Source: Gemmatimonadota bacterium
GTDB taxonomy: Bacteria > Gemmatimonadota > Gemmatimonadetes > Longimicrobiales > Gaopeijiaceae
Direction of reading: 5' to 3'
Length of the DNA: 61,764 bases
Assembly (NCBI GenBank): GCA_028874995.1
Contig: JAPPGM010000181.1
Span: 7,682-69,445 of the forward strand
Shown here piece by piece: positions 9,262 to 18,202 of the stretch (the stretch's first letter is position 1; the number at the start of each line of letters is the position of its first letter). The notes beneath the pieces are model-generated. The model did no database searches. It was not told where the DNA came from and worked only from the letters and a program-made list of their open reading frames with translations. The position numbers were made by a program, and so were the translations under genes.

Positions 9262-11151
9262 ATGCCCGCCCACCTCCGCGTCACCAGGAACACCAGCCTC
9301 CCCACAATGCCCCAACCCATCCACGACATCCTCCACCGAGTCTTCGGCTACACGGATTTCCTCGGCCAGCAGCAGGCGGTGATCGAACACACCGTGGCTG
9401 GCGGCGACAGTCTGGTCCTTATGCCCACCGGCGGCGGCAAGTCCCTCTGCTATCAGATTCCGGCGATCGTGCGTGACGGGGTGGGGGTGGTGGTCTCGCC
9501 CTTGATTGCGCTCATGCGGGACCAGGTGGAGGGATTGCGCCAAACGGGGGTCCGCGCCGCCTGCCTCAACTCGACGCTCACCTACCAGGAGGTGCTGGAG
9601 GTCGAGGCGGCGGTGACGAACAGCTCGCTCGACCTCCTCTACGTCGCCCCCGAGCGCCTCCTCGGCGACCGCACCCTGGAACTCCTCGCGCGCACCCGTC
9701 TCGCCCTCTTCGCCATCGACGAGGCGCACTGCGTCTCCCAGTGGGGACACGACTTCCGGCCCGAGTATCTGCAACTCTCCGAGCTGCGCGACCGCTTCCC
9801 AGACATCCCCCGCATCGCCCTGACCGCCACCGCCGACGAACCCACCCGGCGTGAGATCGTGCGCCGTCTGGGCCTCGGCCGCGCCCCGCAGTTCGTGAGC
9901 GGCTTCGACCGTCCCAACATCCGCTACGCGGTCGTGCCGAAGAACCGTGCGCGACACCAGCTCCAGCGCTTCCTGGAGGAACGCCACCGGGGGAGCGCCG
10001 GCATCGTGTACTGCCTGTCGCGGCGGCGCGTCGACGACACCGCCGAGTGGCTGCGCGGCATCGGTGTGGACGCGCTGCCGTACCACGCCGGCCTCCACGC
10101 CGCCACGCGGCAGCGCAATCAGGACCGCTTCCAGCGCGAAGACGGCGTCGTGATCGTGGCCACCATCGCCTTCGGGATGGGGATCGACAAGCCGGACGTA
10201 CGCTTCGTCGCGCACCTGGACCTCCCGAAGAGCATTGAGGCGTACTACCAGGAGACGGGGCGGGCGGGGCGGGACGGGGAGCCCGCCGACGCCTGGATGG
10301 TCTACGGGCTCCAGGAGGTGGTGACCCTCCGCCAGATGGTGGAAGGGTCGACGGCGGGCGAAATGCGCAAGAGGCTGGAGGTGCGCAAGCTCGACGCCAT
10401 GCTTGGCTACTGCGAATTGACCGCCTGCCGCCGCCAGACGCTGCTTTCCTACTTCGGCGAGACCCTCGACCAACCCTGCGGCAACTGCGACAACTGCCTG
10501 ACACCGGTGGCGTCCTGGGACGCGACCGAAGCGTGTCAGAAGGCGCTCTCGTGCGTCTCCCGCACCGGCCAGATGTTCGGCGCGGGGTACCTGATCGACG
10601 TGCTCAGGGGACTGGAGAACGAGCGCATCCAGCGTTTCGGCCACGACCGGATTCCGACCCATGGGGTGGGTGCCGATCTCGATCCGTACAGGTGGCGCTC
10701 AGTCTTCCGCCAGCTGGTGGCGCGCGGCCTGCTCAGCGTGGACATGGAGGGATACGGGTCGCTTCGGCTGACCGAGGCAAGCTGGCCTGTGTTGCGCGGT
10801 GAGGAGGAGGTGCTGATGCGCCGGGATGTGCGTCCGGAAAGGGCGGCGAGAAAGCGGAAGAAGAAGGAACCTCCACCGCCTCCCGATCCGTCAACCTGGG
10901 ACGAGGCGCTCTGGGAGGCGCTACGGGCGCGCCGGACCGAGCTGGCCAGGGCCCAGTCCGTGCCTCCGTATGTGATCTTTCACGATTCGACGTTGCGTGA
11001 GATGGTGGAGCAGCGTCCTCGCACCCTGGAGGAGTTCGCGCGTTTGAGCGGGGTGGGGGAGACGAAGCTGGGTCGCTACGGCGACGAGTTTCTGGCCGTG
11101 ATCACGGAGTGGGACGACACGCCCTCGATACGATTGGCGGGGGAGGGATAG
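9262..11151 (+). CDS. recQ: ATP-dependent DNA helicase RecQ
   Basis: Superfamily-2 3'-5' DNA helicase of 629 aa that unwinds recombination and repair intermediates in the cytoplasm. Walker A is [14 protein letters not shown] (about residues 54-67), motif II is [19 protein letters not shown], and motif VI is [16 protein letters not shown]. The RecQ zinc-binding region has four cysteines ([10 protein letters not shown] then CGNCDNC). A winged-helix RQC segment follows, then a C-terminal HRDC-like domain ([16 protein letters not shown]...[13 protein letters not shown]). Length and order match canonical RecQ. ATG 9307 ([15 protein letters not shown]) is an alternative start; ATG 9262 sits at the edge of the repeated intergenic sequence. 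The gene converges on the lipoprotein gene ending at 11226. Confidence 0.95.
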   Translation: MPAHLRVTRNTSLPTMPQPIHDILHRVFGYTDFLGQQQAVIEHTVAGGDSLVLMPTGGGKSLCYQIPAIVRDGVGVVVSPLIALMRDQVEGLRQTGVRAACLNSTLTYQEVLEVEAAVTNSSLDLLYVAPERLLGDRTLELLARTRLALFAIDEAHCVSQWGHDFRPEYLQLSELRDRFPDIPRIALTATADEPTRREIVRRLGLGRAPQFVSGFDRPNIRYAVVPKNRARHQLQRFLEERHRGSAGIVYCLSRRRVDDTAEWLRGIGVDALPYHAGLHAATRQRNQDRFQREDGVVIVATIAFGMGIDKPDVRFVAHLDLPKSIEAYYQETGRAGRDGEPADAWMVYGLQEVVTLRQMVEGSTAGEMRKRLEVRKLDAMLGYCELTACRRQTLLSYFGETLDQPCGNCDNCLTPVASWDATEACQKALSCVSRTGQMFGAGYLIDVLRGLENERIQRFGHDRIPTHGVGADLDPYRWRSVFRQLVARGLLSVDMEGYGSLRLTEASWPVLRGEEEVLMRRDVRPERAARKRKKKEPPPPPDPSTWDEALWEALRARRTELARAQSVPPYVIFHDSTLREMVEQRPRTLEEFARLSGVGETKLGRYGDEFLAVITEWDDTPSIRLAGEG

Positions 11152-11225
11152 GCCCGGAAGCCGGGGAACGTCTCCCGCCTCTTGGCCGCGAGGAATGTCG
11201 GCAAGGGCGGATGGCACGTTTCCGG

Positions 11226-12632
11226 TCATTCCTTCCGCTTTCGGATCAAAGCGCGAGGGGTGCGATTGCCTGTACCGATGAGTCTGCCCTCAACCCGGCG
11301 AATCCAGTCCCCCGGCCCGATCTCCAGGAATGGCTGGACCTCCTCAAGGGAAAGCGGGGCAGGGTGCATGTCCGTCGTCCGGTTGTCCAAACCGATGCCC
11401 TTGACTTCAACCCAGTCGAAGAACCCGCGGTTCCCGGTGGACTGTCCCGCGGGCCAGGTCGCCATGACCACATAGGTCGCGTCACCCGACAAGACCGTGC
11501 CCGCAAAGTCCAGCCTCATCAGTTCCGTCGATCCGGCCTTTACCGTCAGGACTCCGCTCCTTACGGCCATCGTAATCTCCGTGAGCTCTCCGACATCCCC
11601 GATGGCGTCGGATTGTCCGTACCATCCATCGTCATAAAGCCAGGTTGGTCCCGACCCATCGAACAGGAGGAATCGATAGTCCGTGTCGCCCAGTCCGAAG
11701 TTGTTGCCATCCGCCCCGATCTGGATCTGGTAGGAGGAGAAGCGCTCATGGTCGGCGCCGACGATCAGCGCCGCCCAAGCGGCACTGGTCGCATTCCCCA
11801 GGGCAGCTGTGACTTCCCATTCAGTGGCATTGAGCGAGAAGCCGGCGAAGCCCAGATACCCGGACGCAGCGTTCGCCAACCAGAACCTTCCGTCGGCAAT
11901 CATGGCCGTGGAACTGTCGGTCACTGTCCATTTGGCCAGACTCTCATCGGTTTCGAAATCGTCCCGAAGGAGGCGTTGGGGTTCCGCCACCCTCACGGGA
12001 AACGTCTGCGAGACGCTCAGCCCGCCGGGATCGGTCGCCGCAGCCGTGCCCGTCGTGGTTCCCACGCCAACGCCGGTCGTGGTCAGGATATCGCCCGCGA
12101 CGGACCCTGTTGCGACGGTCGGATCCGAGAATTCGGCACCGTAGGCGAGTTCCTGCGCGTCCGGGTCACTGAAAAAGGCGCGAAGAAAGATCTCCCTCGA
12201 ACCGCCCGGCGATAGGTATACGTCAGGTATCGTCCCGCTGACCTCCGGCGGCCGATTGGGCACCACCACGTCGAAGCGCAACTGGCCCGTGAGACTGTCC
12301 GGATCGGTCGCGGTCACCGTTACGGTCGTGTTGCCCGGAGAGGTGCCCTGGACCCTGACTCGGTCGCCCGAGATGGAAGCGCGGGCCACCTGAGGGTTTG
12401 AAGGCTCGGCCGACAAGCTGATCCGTTCCATCTCCGGGTCCTCGAAGCACGGCGTGACAACCTCGGTCTCTCCCACGTGGAGCGTCTGTTGCGGTATGGT
12501 GCCGCACGCGACGGGAGGCTGCGGATCACCACAGGCGCCGAGCCATACGACTGCCGCAAGCGAAAGAACCACGGGGGAAGCGGGAGGGGTGTACGACGGA
12601 CGACAAGGATGACGGAACACGGTGTGATACAT
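11226..12632 (-). CDS. Lipoprotein with Ig-like and LamG-like domains, copy 2
   Basis: Predicted lipoprotein of 468 aa. ATG 12632 is supported by GGAG 9 bases upstream and by a clean signal peptide ending in LGAC, a canonical lipobox. The frame upstream of this ATG has no start with comparable support. Two Ig/cadherin-like repeats come first (NTTVTVTATDPDSLTG and TTGTAAATDPGGLSV), each preceding a VVVPNRPPE- or VRVAEPQ-type linker. A concanavalin/LamG-like sandwich follows from DDFETDESLAKW, with VGADHERFSSYQIQIGADG and DDGWYGQSDAI. It is clearly paralogous to the gene at 12820-14187. An extracellular binding or adhesion role is inferred from the domains; no catalytic motif is visible. Confidence 0.8.
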   Translation of the reverse strand: MYHTVFRHPCRPSYTPPASPVVLSLAAVVWLGACGDPQPPVACGTIPQQTLHVGETEVVTPCFEDPEMERISLSAEPSNPQVARASISGDRVRVQGTSPGNTTVTVTATDPDSLTGQLRFDVVVPNRPPEVSGTIPDVYLSPGGSREIFLRAFFSDPDAQELAYGAEFSDPTVATGSVAGDILTTTGVGVGTTTGTAAATDPGGLSVSQTFPVRVAEPQRLLRDDFETDESLAKWTVTDSSTAMIADGRFWLANAASGYLGFAGFSLNATEWEVTAALGNATSAAWAALIVGADHERFSSYQIQIGADGNNFGLGDTDYRFLLFDGSGPTWLYDDGWYGQSDAIGDVGELTEITMAVRSGVLTVKAGSTELMRLDFAGTVLSGDATYVVMATWPAGQSTGNRGFFDWVEVKGIGLDNRTTDMHPAPLSLEEVQPFLEIGPGDWIRRVEGRLIGTGNRTPRALIRKRKE

Positions 12633-12819
12633 CGGTTGTTCTCCGGAATGGCGGGATCGGTCACGGGGCGCGTGGAATCCCTGACTGGCAACGGGAGAAG
12701 ACAAGATACAGCCAACCGAGCCGGCTTTGCAGGAGCGGTGACTTCGCCCCTTCTCTCCCGACAGATGCCGAACTCGCCCGCTTTCGCGTAACGCTACGCT
12801 GGCGGCAGCGCCACCGGCG

Positions 12820-14187
12820 TCAGTTCGACGAGCGGGGACGGATTCCCGACCGATTCGGAGCCATAACCGATGGCGGCATGATCCTGCTCTGGTCTCGCCA
12901 AAGGGTCGGCCGTGAAACCGGCGTGGCCACGCCGTCGGCACGAGCCACCGGGCGCATGTCCGCTCCTGCAGCCCCCACCTCGAGCCCCGTCAATTCAACC
13001 CAGTCGAAGAAACCGCGGCGTCCGGTGGTTTCTCCCGCGGGCCACGTCACGAGCGCGAGGAAAGTCGCGTCAACCGACAAGCCCATCGCCGCCAGGTCGA
13101 CCCGCACCAACTCGGTCGATCCGGCCGTCGCGGTCAGATGCCCATCCTCGATGGTCATTGTGATTTCGGTGAGGTCGCCGACATCCGCTATGGCGTCCGA
13201 TTGCCCGTACCAGCCATCGTAGTAGGTCCAGTATGGCCCCGCTTCATCCCATACGAAGAATCGATAGTCCGTGTCGCCCAGACCGAAACGGCCGCCATCG
13301 GCCCCGATCTGGATCAGGTACTCGGAGAAGCGTTCGTGGTCCGCGCCGACTTTCAGGCCCACCCAGGCTAGGCTCGTCGCATTCCCCATGGCTGCCGTGA
13401 CTTCCCATCCGGTGACAAAGAGCGTGGTGCTGGCAATGCCCAGAAAGGTGGCCGCGGTATTCTCCAGCCAGAACATTCCGTCCTCTACCAGCGCCGCCGA
13501 GTTGGTGTTGAGCGTCCAGCTGCTCAAGCTCTCTTCGGACTCGAAATCGTCCTGAAGAAGGCGTTGAGGCTCCAGGACCACCACGGTGAAGCTGTGCGAG
13601 ACGCTGAGCCCGCCGGGATCGGTCGCGGTAGCCGTGCCCGTCGTGGTGCCCACGCCAGCGGCAATCGCGATCAGGGTATCGCCGGCGACGGAATCCGTTG
13701 CGACACCCGGGTCCGAGAATTCGACCCGGTAGGCGAGCTGCTCCCCATCGGGGTCGACAAAGAAGTCGGAGAGATCGATCTTGCGCGAACCCCCCGGCAG
13801 CAGACGGGTATCGGGCATCGGCAATCGCAGCTCCGGCGGCCGGTTGGGGACCACGACGTCGAAGCTAATCCGGGCCGCCATATTGTCCGGATCAACCGCG
13901 GTGACGGTAATGGTCGCGTTGCCCGGGGAAACTGCCCGTAGCCACACATGCTCTCCCGAGATGAGGCCGCGCGCCACATCGTAGCTCGAGGACTCGGCCG
14001 ACAAGCGGACTGCCTCCATTTCCGGGTCCTCGAAGCAGGGCGTGACAACCGCGGTCTCTCCCACGTAGACCGTCTGCTGAGGTATGCTGTCGCACGCGAC
14101 GGGAGGCCGGGGATCACCACAGGCGGCGAGCCAGCCGGCTGCCAGGAGCGCGTAAGAGCCGCCCCTACCCCTCGACGTTGGCCTCAT
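12820..14187 (-). CDS. Lipoprotein with Ig-like and LamG-like domains, copy 1
   Basis: Predicted lipoprotein of 455 aa with lipobox LAAC. ATG 14187 is chosen because GGAGG lies 6 bases upstream, inside the end of the preceding gene. The two genes overlap by 23 bp, which suggests translational coupling. Domain order is as in its downstream paralogue: two Ig-like repeats (NATITVTAVDPDNMAA; TTGTATATDPGGLSV), then a LamG-like domain (DDFESEESLSSWTL, VGADHERFSEYLIQIGADG, DGWYGQSDAIADVG). A pair of cysteines in VACDSIPQQ and VVTPCFEDPE is kept in both copies and may form a disulfide. The C-terminal tail is basic and lacks counterpart sequence in copy 2. Function unknown. Confidence 0.8.
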   Translation of the reverse strand: MRPTSRGRGGSYALLAAGWLAACGDPRPPVACDSIPQQTVYVGETAVVTPCFEDPEMEAVRLSAESSSYDVARGLISGEHVWLRAVSPGNATITVTAVDPDNMAARISFDVVVPNRPPELRLPMPDTRLLPGGSRKIDLSDFFVDPDGEQLAYRVEFSDPGVATDSVAGDTLIAIAAGVGTTTGTATATDPGGLSVSHSFTVVVLEPQRLLQDDFESEESLSSWTLNTNSAALVEDGMFWLENTAATFLGIASTTLFVTGWEVTAAMGNATSLAWVGLKVGADHERFSEYLIQIGADGGRFGLGDTDYRFFVWDEAGPYWTYYDGWYGQSDAIADVGDLTEITMTIEDGHLTATAGSTELVRVDLAAMGLSVDATFLALVTWPAGETTGRRGFFDWVELTGLEVGAAGADMRPVARADGVATPVSRPTLWRDQSRIMPPSVMAPNRSGIRPRSSN

Positions 14188-14671
14188 GGAAGGCCTCCGC
14201 AAACTCACCCAGCTTCTTCTCCATCAACGACTTGAGCACCGCCGCCACACCCCCCGCCTCGGCCACTCCCACCTCGCTGGCCCACCACGTCACCGCTTCC
14301 GACAGGGTGATCTGCGTGTCGCGGATCATCTGCGTGGCCTGCTGGACGCGCACCGACACCGAGTAGCCCACCACCCCCGCCACCCCGCCCCCGCACTCGA
14401 ACGTCACCCTCAGTTCGGGAAGGCCCGGACTGGCGAGCATCTCCTCCCGCGTGAGCACCGGCACCTCGGCGGCCTCCAGCGCGGCTGCCGCATCCGCGCG
14501 TATCGACTCGGCCGAAACGCCCGCCCCCTCGCAGCCAAGGTTGGTCTCGGCGCGGATGTGCACGCCGGGCAGCCCCTCCAGGGTGTACCGGTTCCAGGTC
14601 GTGTCCTGGGCGGCGGCCGAACCGGCCAGGAGCAGGGCCATCGCCGCGCCCCCCCACCCGGCCCGCCTCAT
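14165..14671 (-). CDS. Exported 168-aa protein of unknown function
   Basis: Starts MRRAGWGGAAMALLLAGSAAAQD, a standard signal peptide with an Ala-X-Ala cleavage site, so the product is periplasmic. Its ATG overlaps the TGA of the ankyrin-repeat gene (ATGA, 4 bases), indicating coupled translation. The mature part is a single small domain with two cysteines (NLGCEGAG and TFECGGGV) that could pair. It also has a run of amphipathic segments and an acidic C-terminal helix (SLMEKKLGEFAEAFHEAN). I do not recognise the family. Its position between an ankyrin protein and lipoproteins, downstream of DUF1552/DUF1592 genes, suggests a role in the same envelope process. Confidence 0.75.
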   Translation of the reverse strand: MRRAGWGGAAMALLLAGSAAAQDTTWNRYTLEGLPGVHIRAETNLGCEGAGVSAESIRADAAAALEAAEVPVLTREEMLASPGLPELRVTFECGGGVAGVVGYSVSVRVQQATQMIRDTQITLSEAVTWWASEVGVAEAGGVAAVLKSLMEKKLGEFAEAFHEANVEG

Positions 14672-16563
14672 CAGCGGCTCCCGCACGTCCGGCACTGGTG
14701 GTTGTTCTTCGACCCGAGCTTCTCCAGGAGCGCAACGGTCGCCGGATGGGGCTGCGCCCGCTGTTCCGGACTGTTCGCAAGATCCGCGGTCGTCTGTCCC
14801 CGCCGGCTGATCGCATTCACGTCCGCGCCCCGGCTGACCAGGAACAGGATCGTCGCGTTGTCGCCCCGCGCGGCAGCGTGGTGGATGGCGGTGTAGCCGT
14901 CCTTGTCGCGCAGGTTGGGATCGATGCCGAGCTCGTCGACCAGGTAGCGCACCGCGGGAAGCCACCCGTCGGGGACGCTCCGGTGCTGCTGCGCGACACG
15001 CGAGGTGCCGAACCCGACCCCGGAGGCCGCGTGCAGCGGGTGGATCGCCGGACCGTAGTCGGGTACGGGCGGCAGTCCCGAGGGATCCGTCCGTTCCTCT
15101 TCCTGCTGCTGAGCGGGGACGTTCGCCCCGAAGAAGCGCCGCGACGGCAGCTTGATCGTCCAGATGTTCGGGTCCGCGCCGTACTCCACCAGCAGGCGCA
15201 TGGCCTCCACGTCGACCGCGTAGGCCGCACGCCAGAAGGGCGTGGCCCCGGTGAAATCGACGCCCATGCGTCCCGCGTTGTAGGCCGCGTACCAGATGTG
15301 GGTGGCCGTGCGCTGGTTGGGGTCGGCGCCCGCCTCCAGGAGCAGTCTCATGAAGTCGAGGTAGTGCGTCTCCTGCTGGCGGAACGCCTGGGGCTGCGGG
15401 TACCAGGTGCGCAGCGACCACTCGATGTTGAGGGTGGCGAAGAGCGGGGCCGCGCCGTCGTCGCTGACCAGGTTGGGATCCGCGCCGCGCTCCAGCAGGT
15501 CGCGGGCCAGGTCGTAGTTGCCGTTGATGACCGCGACCAGCATCGGGGGGGACTGGTCGCCGCCGGTGGGCCGGTTGATGTCGGCACCGGCGTCGGCCAG
15601 TAGTGCGGCGGTGGACCGGTGGCCTTCCCGGGCCGCGTAGTGGAGCGCGGTGAACCCGCCCTGCTTGCCGATCTGCTCGATCGAGCTGAGCGCCTTGAAG
15701 GGGGGCTCGGGGGGCGGCTCCGGCGTCGAATCGGGTGGGGTGGCCGCCGAATCCGGGGGCGTGGCCGGGTTCGCCGCCGCGGGGGCTGGCCGGGCGGGGG
15801 TGCGGGGCTGAGCCGGCGGGACCTGTGGCTGCCGGACCTGAACGCGCGGCTCCTCTTCTTCCTCCTCCTCCTCCTCCGGCTCCTCCGCCGCGGCCCGCAC
15901 ACGTGAGCGCTTCCGCTGCTCGGCGCGCCAGGCGACGCTGATGGCCGGGTAGTCCTTCAGGGCCGTCTGCAGGGCCGGGTCGGCACCGGCTTCGAGGAGG
16001 GCGCTCAGCGCCGCGTCGGCACCGCGCACCGCGGCGAACATGAGGGGCGTGCGCTCGGAGAAGGTGTCGCGCGCGTCGGTGTCGGCACCATGGGCGGCGA
16101 GCAGTGCCACGACCGCTGCCGCATCGGCGTCGGCCGCGAAGTGCATGGCGGTGACGCCGGTGGTGGTGAACACGTTCGGATCGGCTCCGGCAGCCAGGAT
16201 CAGCTCCGCGACATCGGGGCTGCCCGAGCGGCTGGCCAGGTGCAGGGGCGTGTAGCCGCCCAGGCGGGTTGTCGCCCGCGGGGTCGCGCCGGCGTAGAGG
16301 AGGATGCCCGCGATCTCGGCGTCGTTGCGGGTGGCGGCCCAGTGGAGCGCGGTCATGCCGTCGCTCTGGGCGGTGTTGACGTCGGCCCCATCCCTCAGCA
16401 GCGCGCGCACCGCTTCCACGTCGCCCCGCTCCGCGGCATCTGCGACGGGGGAATCAGCCGGCCCGGCACCGGTGACTGCCAGCGCGAGGATGACGCTCGC
16501 CAGGCCCGCGAACCGACCGCCCTTCGACCTCTGGCCCCTCGCCGTCCGCATGCGTCCCTTCAT
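14671..16563 (-). CDS. Exported ankyrin-repeat protein
   Basis: 630 aa from ATG 16563; an in-frame ATG at 16551 with AAGGGA just upstream is equally plausible. A basic N-terminus and hydrophobic segment (FAGLASVILALAVTGAG) indicate export. Two blocks of ankyrin repeats (G-ADVN, TALHWAA, TPLHLAS, GADPN motifs) are separated near residues 235-305 by a run of acidic residues and a Pro/Ala-rich linker. A second block follows, with a degenerate insert, and the protein ends in CRTCGSR. Ankyrin blocks bind proteins. Ankyrin proteins are known neighbours of DUF1552/DUF1592 genes in several phyla. The start codon lies against a palindrome that could hide the ribosome-binding site. Confidence 0.88.
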   Translation of the reverse strand: MKGRMRTARGQRSKGGRFAGLASVILALAVTGAGPADSPVADAAERGDVEAVRALLRDGADVNTAQSDGMTALHWAATRNDAEIAGILLYAGATPRATTRLGGYTPLHLASRSGSPDVAELILAAGADPNVFTTTGVTAMHFAADADAAAVVALLAAHGADTDARDTFSERTPLMFAAVRGADAALSALLEAGADPALQTALKDYPAISVAWRAEQRKRSRVRAAAEEPEEEEEEEEEPRVQVRQPQVPPAQPRTPARPAPAAANPATPPDSAATPPDSTPEPPPEPPFKALSSIEQIGKQGGFTALHYAAREGHRSTAALLADAGADINRPTGGDQSPPMLVAVINGNYDLARDLLERGADPNLVSDDGAAPLFATLNIEWSLRTWYPQPQAFRQQETHYLDFMRLLLEAGADPNQRTATHIWYAAYNAGRMGVDFTGATPFWRAAYAVDVEAMRLLVEYGADPNIWTIKLPSRRFFGANVPAQQQEEERTDPSGLPPVPDYGPAIHPLHAASGVGFGTSRVAQQHRSVPDGWLPAVRYLVDELGIDPNLRDKDGYTAIHHAAARGDNATILFLVSRGADVNAISRRGQTTADLANSPEQRAQPHPATVALLEKLGSKNNHQCRTCGSR

Positions 16564-16684
16564 GACAGATTCCCGCCAGAATCTGTCATTACACCTATCA
16601 ACTGATCCAAGGCGAGTGCTTTGGGTGGTCATTCCAGCCTCCTTCGTGACAGATTCCCCCCGGAATCTGACCGGGAATCTGTCA
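16563..16684. repeat. REPIN/MITE-like pair of palindromes
   Basis: Two palindromes about 58 bp apart. The first is TGACAGATTC / GAATCTGTCA (16563-16572 and 16579-16588, perfect 10-bp arms, 6-base loop). The second is TGACAGATTCCC / GGGAATCTGTCA (16647-16658 and 16673-16684, perfect 12-bp arms) with an extra GGAATCTGA inside. The outer ends of the whole 122-bp unit are also inverted repeats (TGACAGATTCCCG, 13 bp). This is the layout of a REPIN or small MITE. No target-site duplication is obvious. It fills the space between the DUF1552 gene and the ankyrin gene. Confidence 0.7.
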
Positions 16685-16704
16685 CGGGTTTGCCTTTGTT
16701 GCTC

Positions 16705-18093
16705 CTAGATCTCGTAGTGCCCCGTGCTGTTCCCGAACTTCTCGAGGTCGTCCGCGCCGAGCTTGTGCAGCAGGCTCAGCATGACGTTGGCCATGGGCGT
16801 TCCCGGCTGGGCGCGGATGTGCTGCTCGCCCTCCAGGATCCCGCCCGCGCCCCCGACCAGGAAGAGCGGGCAGCGGATGTGGTTGTGCAGGTTGCTGTCG
16901 CCCATCGCCGAGCCGTACATGATCATCGTCTTGTCGAGGAGCGTGCCGTCCCCCTCGGTCGCCTGTTGCAGCCTCTCGAGGAAATAGGGGAGCATGGAGA
17001 TGTGGTACTCGTTGATTCGGCCGAACTGCCGGACGCGCTCCGGACGGCCGCCGTGGTGCGACGCCGCGTGGAAGGGCGTCTCCACCCCCGACTCGGGGTA
17101 GACGCGGGGCGATGCGTCGCGGCCCAGCTTGAGCGAGAAGACGCGCGTCGTGTCCGACTGGAAGGCGAGCACCTGCAGGTCGAACATGAGCTTGACGTGC
17201 TCCTCGAAGGAGTCGGGCACGCCGACCGGCGCCTCGGGGATCTGCCGCTCCTCGCCGCTCACGTTCTGGGCCTCGATCCGCTGGATCCGCTGCTCCAGCT
17301 CGCGGATGTTCTGCGCGTACTGGTCCAGGCGGTGCACGTCGGCCGGGTCCAGCTGGCGGCGCATGGACGTCATCTCGCCCATCACCCAGTCCAGGATGCT
17401 CCGGTTGGTGGTCAGGCGCTCGGCACGCTGCTCCGCGGTGCCGCCCGCCCCGAAGAGCTGCTCGAAGACGGCCCGCGGGTCGCGAATCATGGGGAGCGGC
17501 TCGGTGGGCGAGGCCCAGCTGATGGTGTCCGTGTAGACGCAGGCGTAGCCGTACGCGCAGCCGCCGGCCTGGTCGACGTTCTCGATCGAGAGCTGCATGG
17601 AGGGGATCGGCGTATCCTGGCCGAAGCGGTGCACGTAGAGTTGGTCGAACGAGGTGCCTACGCGCACATCGGACCCCTCGGTCTGCTTGGGGTGCGCCTG
17701 GGTGAGGAAGACCGCGCTGGTGCGGAAGTGGTCGCCGCCGATCTCGGCCGGCGCGTACGCGTCCGCCATGCGCGCGTCGGTGTCGCTCACGATGGTCAGG
17801 TACTTCCGGAATGGCTCGAGCGGCTTGAGGCTGCTGGGGGACAGGTCGAAGTTCTTCCCCGTCTCGGCGGGGGACCAGAGGTTCTGGCTCGCACCCCAGT
17901 CGTTGCAGCCGGCGGCCCCGTGCACCTGCTCGATGCAGACCAGCCGGGTGCGGTCGGCGGCCCTGCCCGCGGGAGTGGACGCCCACAGGCGGCCCGCGGG
18001 GACCATGGCGTCGAGGAGGGGCAGGCTGATGGCGGCTCCGGCTCCCTTGAGCATCGCGCGCCGCGAGATGTGCTTGCCGCTGAGGTATTTCAT
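16705..18093 (-). CDS. DUF1552 family protein with TAT signal
   Basis: 462 aa. The N-terminus has a twin-arginine signal (HISRRAMLKG, then a hydrophobic AGAAISLPLLDA), so a folded protein is exported by Tat. The remainder is typical DUF1552, including RLVCIEQVHGAAGCN, LTIVSDTDAR, SWASPTEPLP and MIMYGSAMGDSNLHNHIRCPLFLVGGAGG. The last block resembles the metal-site region of alkaline-phosphatase-like DUF1501/DUF1552 proteins. The family is nearly always paired with a DUF1592-containing cytochrome-like protein, which here lies upstream at 18203-20683. The biochemical role of the pair is unknown. Confidence 0.9.
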   Translation of the reverse strand: MKYLSGKHISRRAMLKGAGAAISLPLLDAMVPAGRLWASTPAGRAADRTRLVCIEQVHGAAGCNDWGASQNLWSPAETGKNFDLSPSSLKPLEPFRKYLTIVSDTDARMADAYAPAEIGGDHFRTSAVFLTQAHPKQTEGSDVRVGTSFDQLYVHRFGQDTPIPSMQLSIENVDQAGGCAYGYACVYTDTISWASPTEPLPMIRDPRAVFEQLFGAGGTAEQRAERLTTNRSILDWVMGEMTSMRRQLDPADVHRLDQYAQNIRELEQRIQRIEAQNVSGEERQIPEAPVGVPDSFEEHVKLMFDLQVLAFQSDTTRVFSLKLGRDASPRVYPESGVETPFHAASHHGGRPERVRQFGRINEYHISMLPYFLERLQQATEGDGTLLDKTMIMYGSAMGDSNLHNHIRCPLFLVGGAGGILEGEQHIRAQPGTPMANVMLSLLHKLGADDLEKFGNSTGHYEI

Positions 18094-18202
18094 GCGAATC
18101 AGTCCTCTTGGAGTGGGTGACTCGTTGTTGCAGTCCGTGAACGAAGCCCTCCCTGCGCTGAGGCGGGGATGCGCCCGGGGGCTCCTACATCATTGGACAC
18201 CG

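Noticed and set aside
7567-9265. Similar minus-strand peptides (GQETVS...TSGG) in both propeller spacers
   Set aside because: Explained by the duplicated spacer DNA; no start, ribosome-binding site or length supports a peptide gene.
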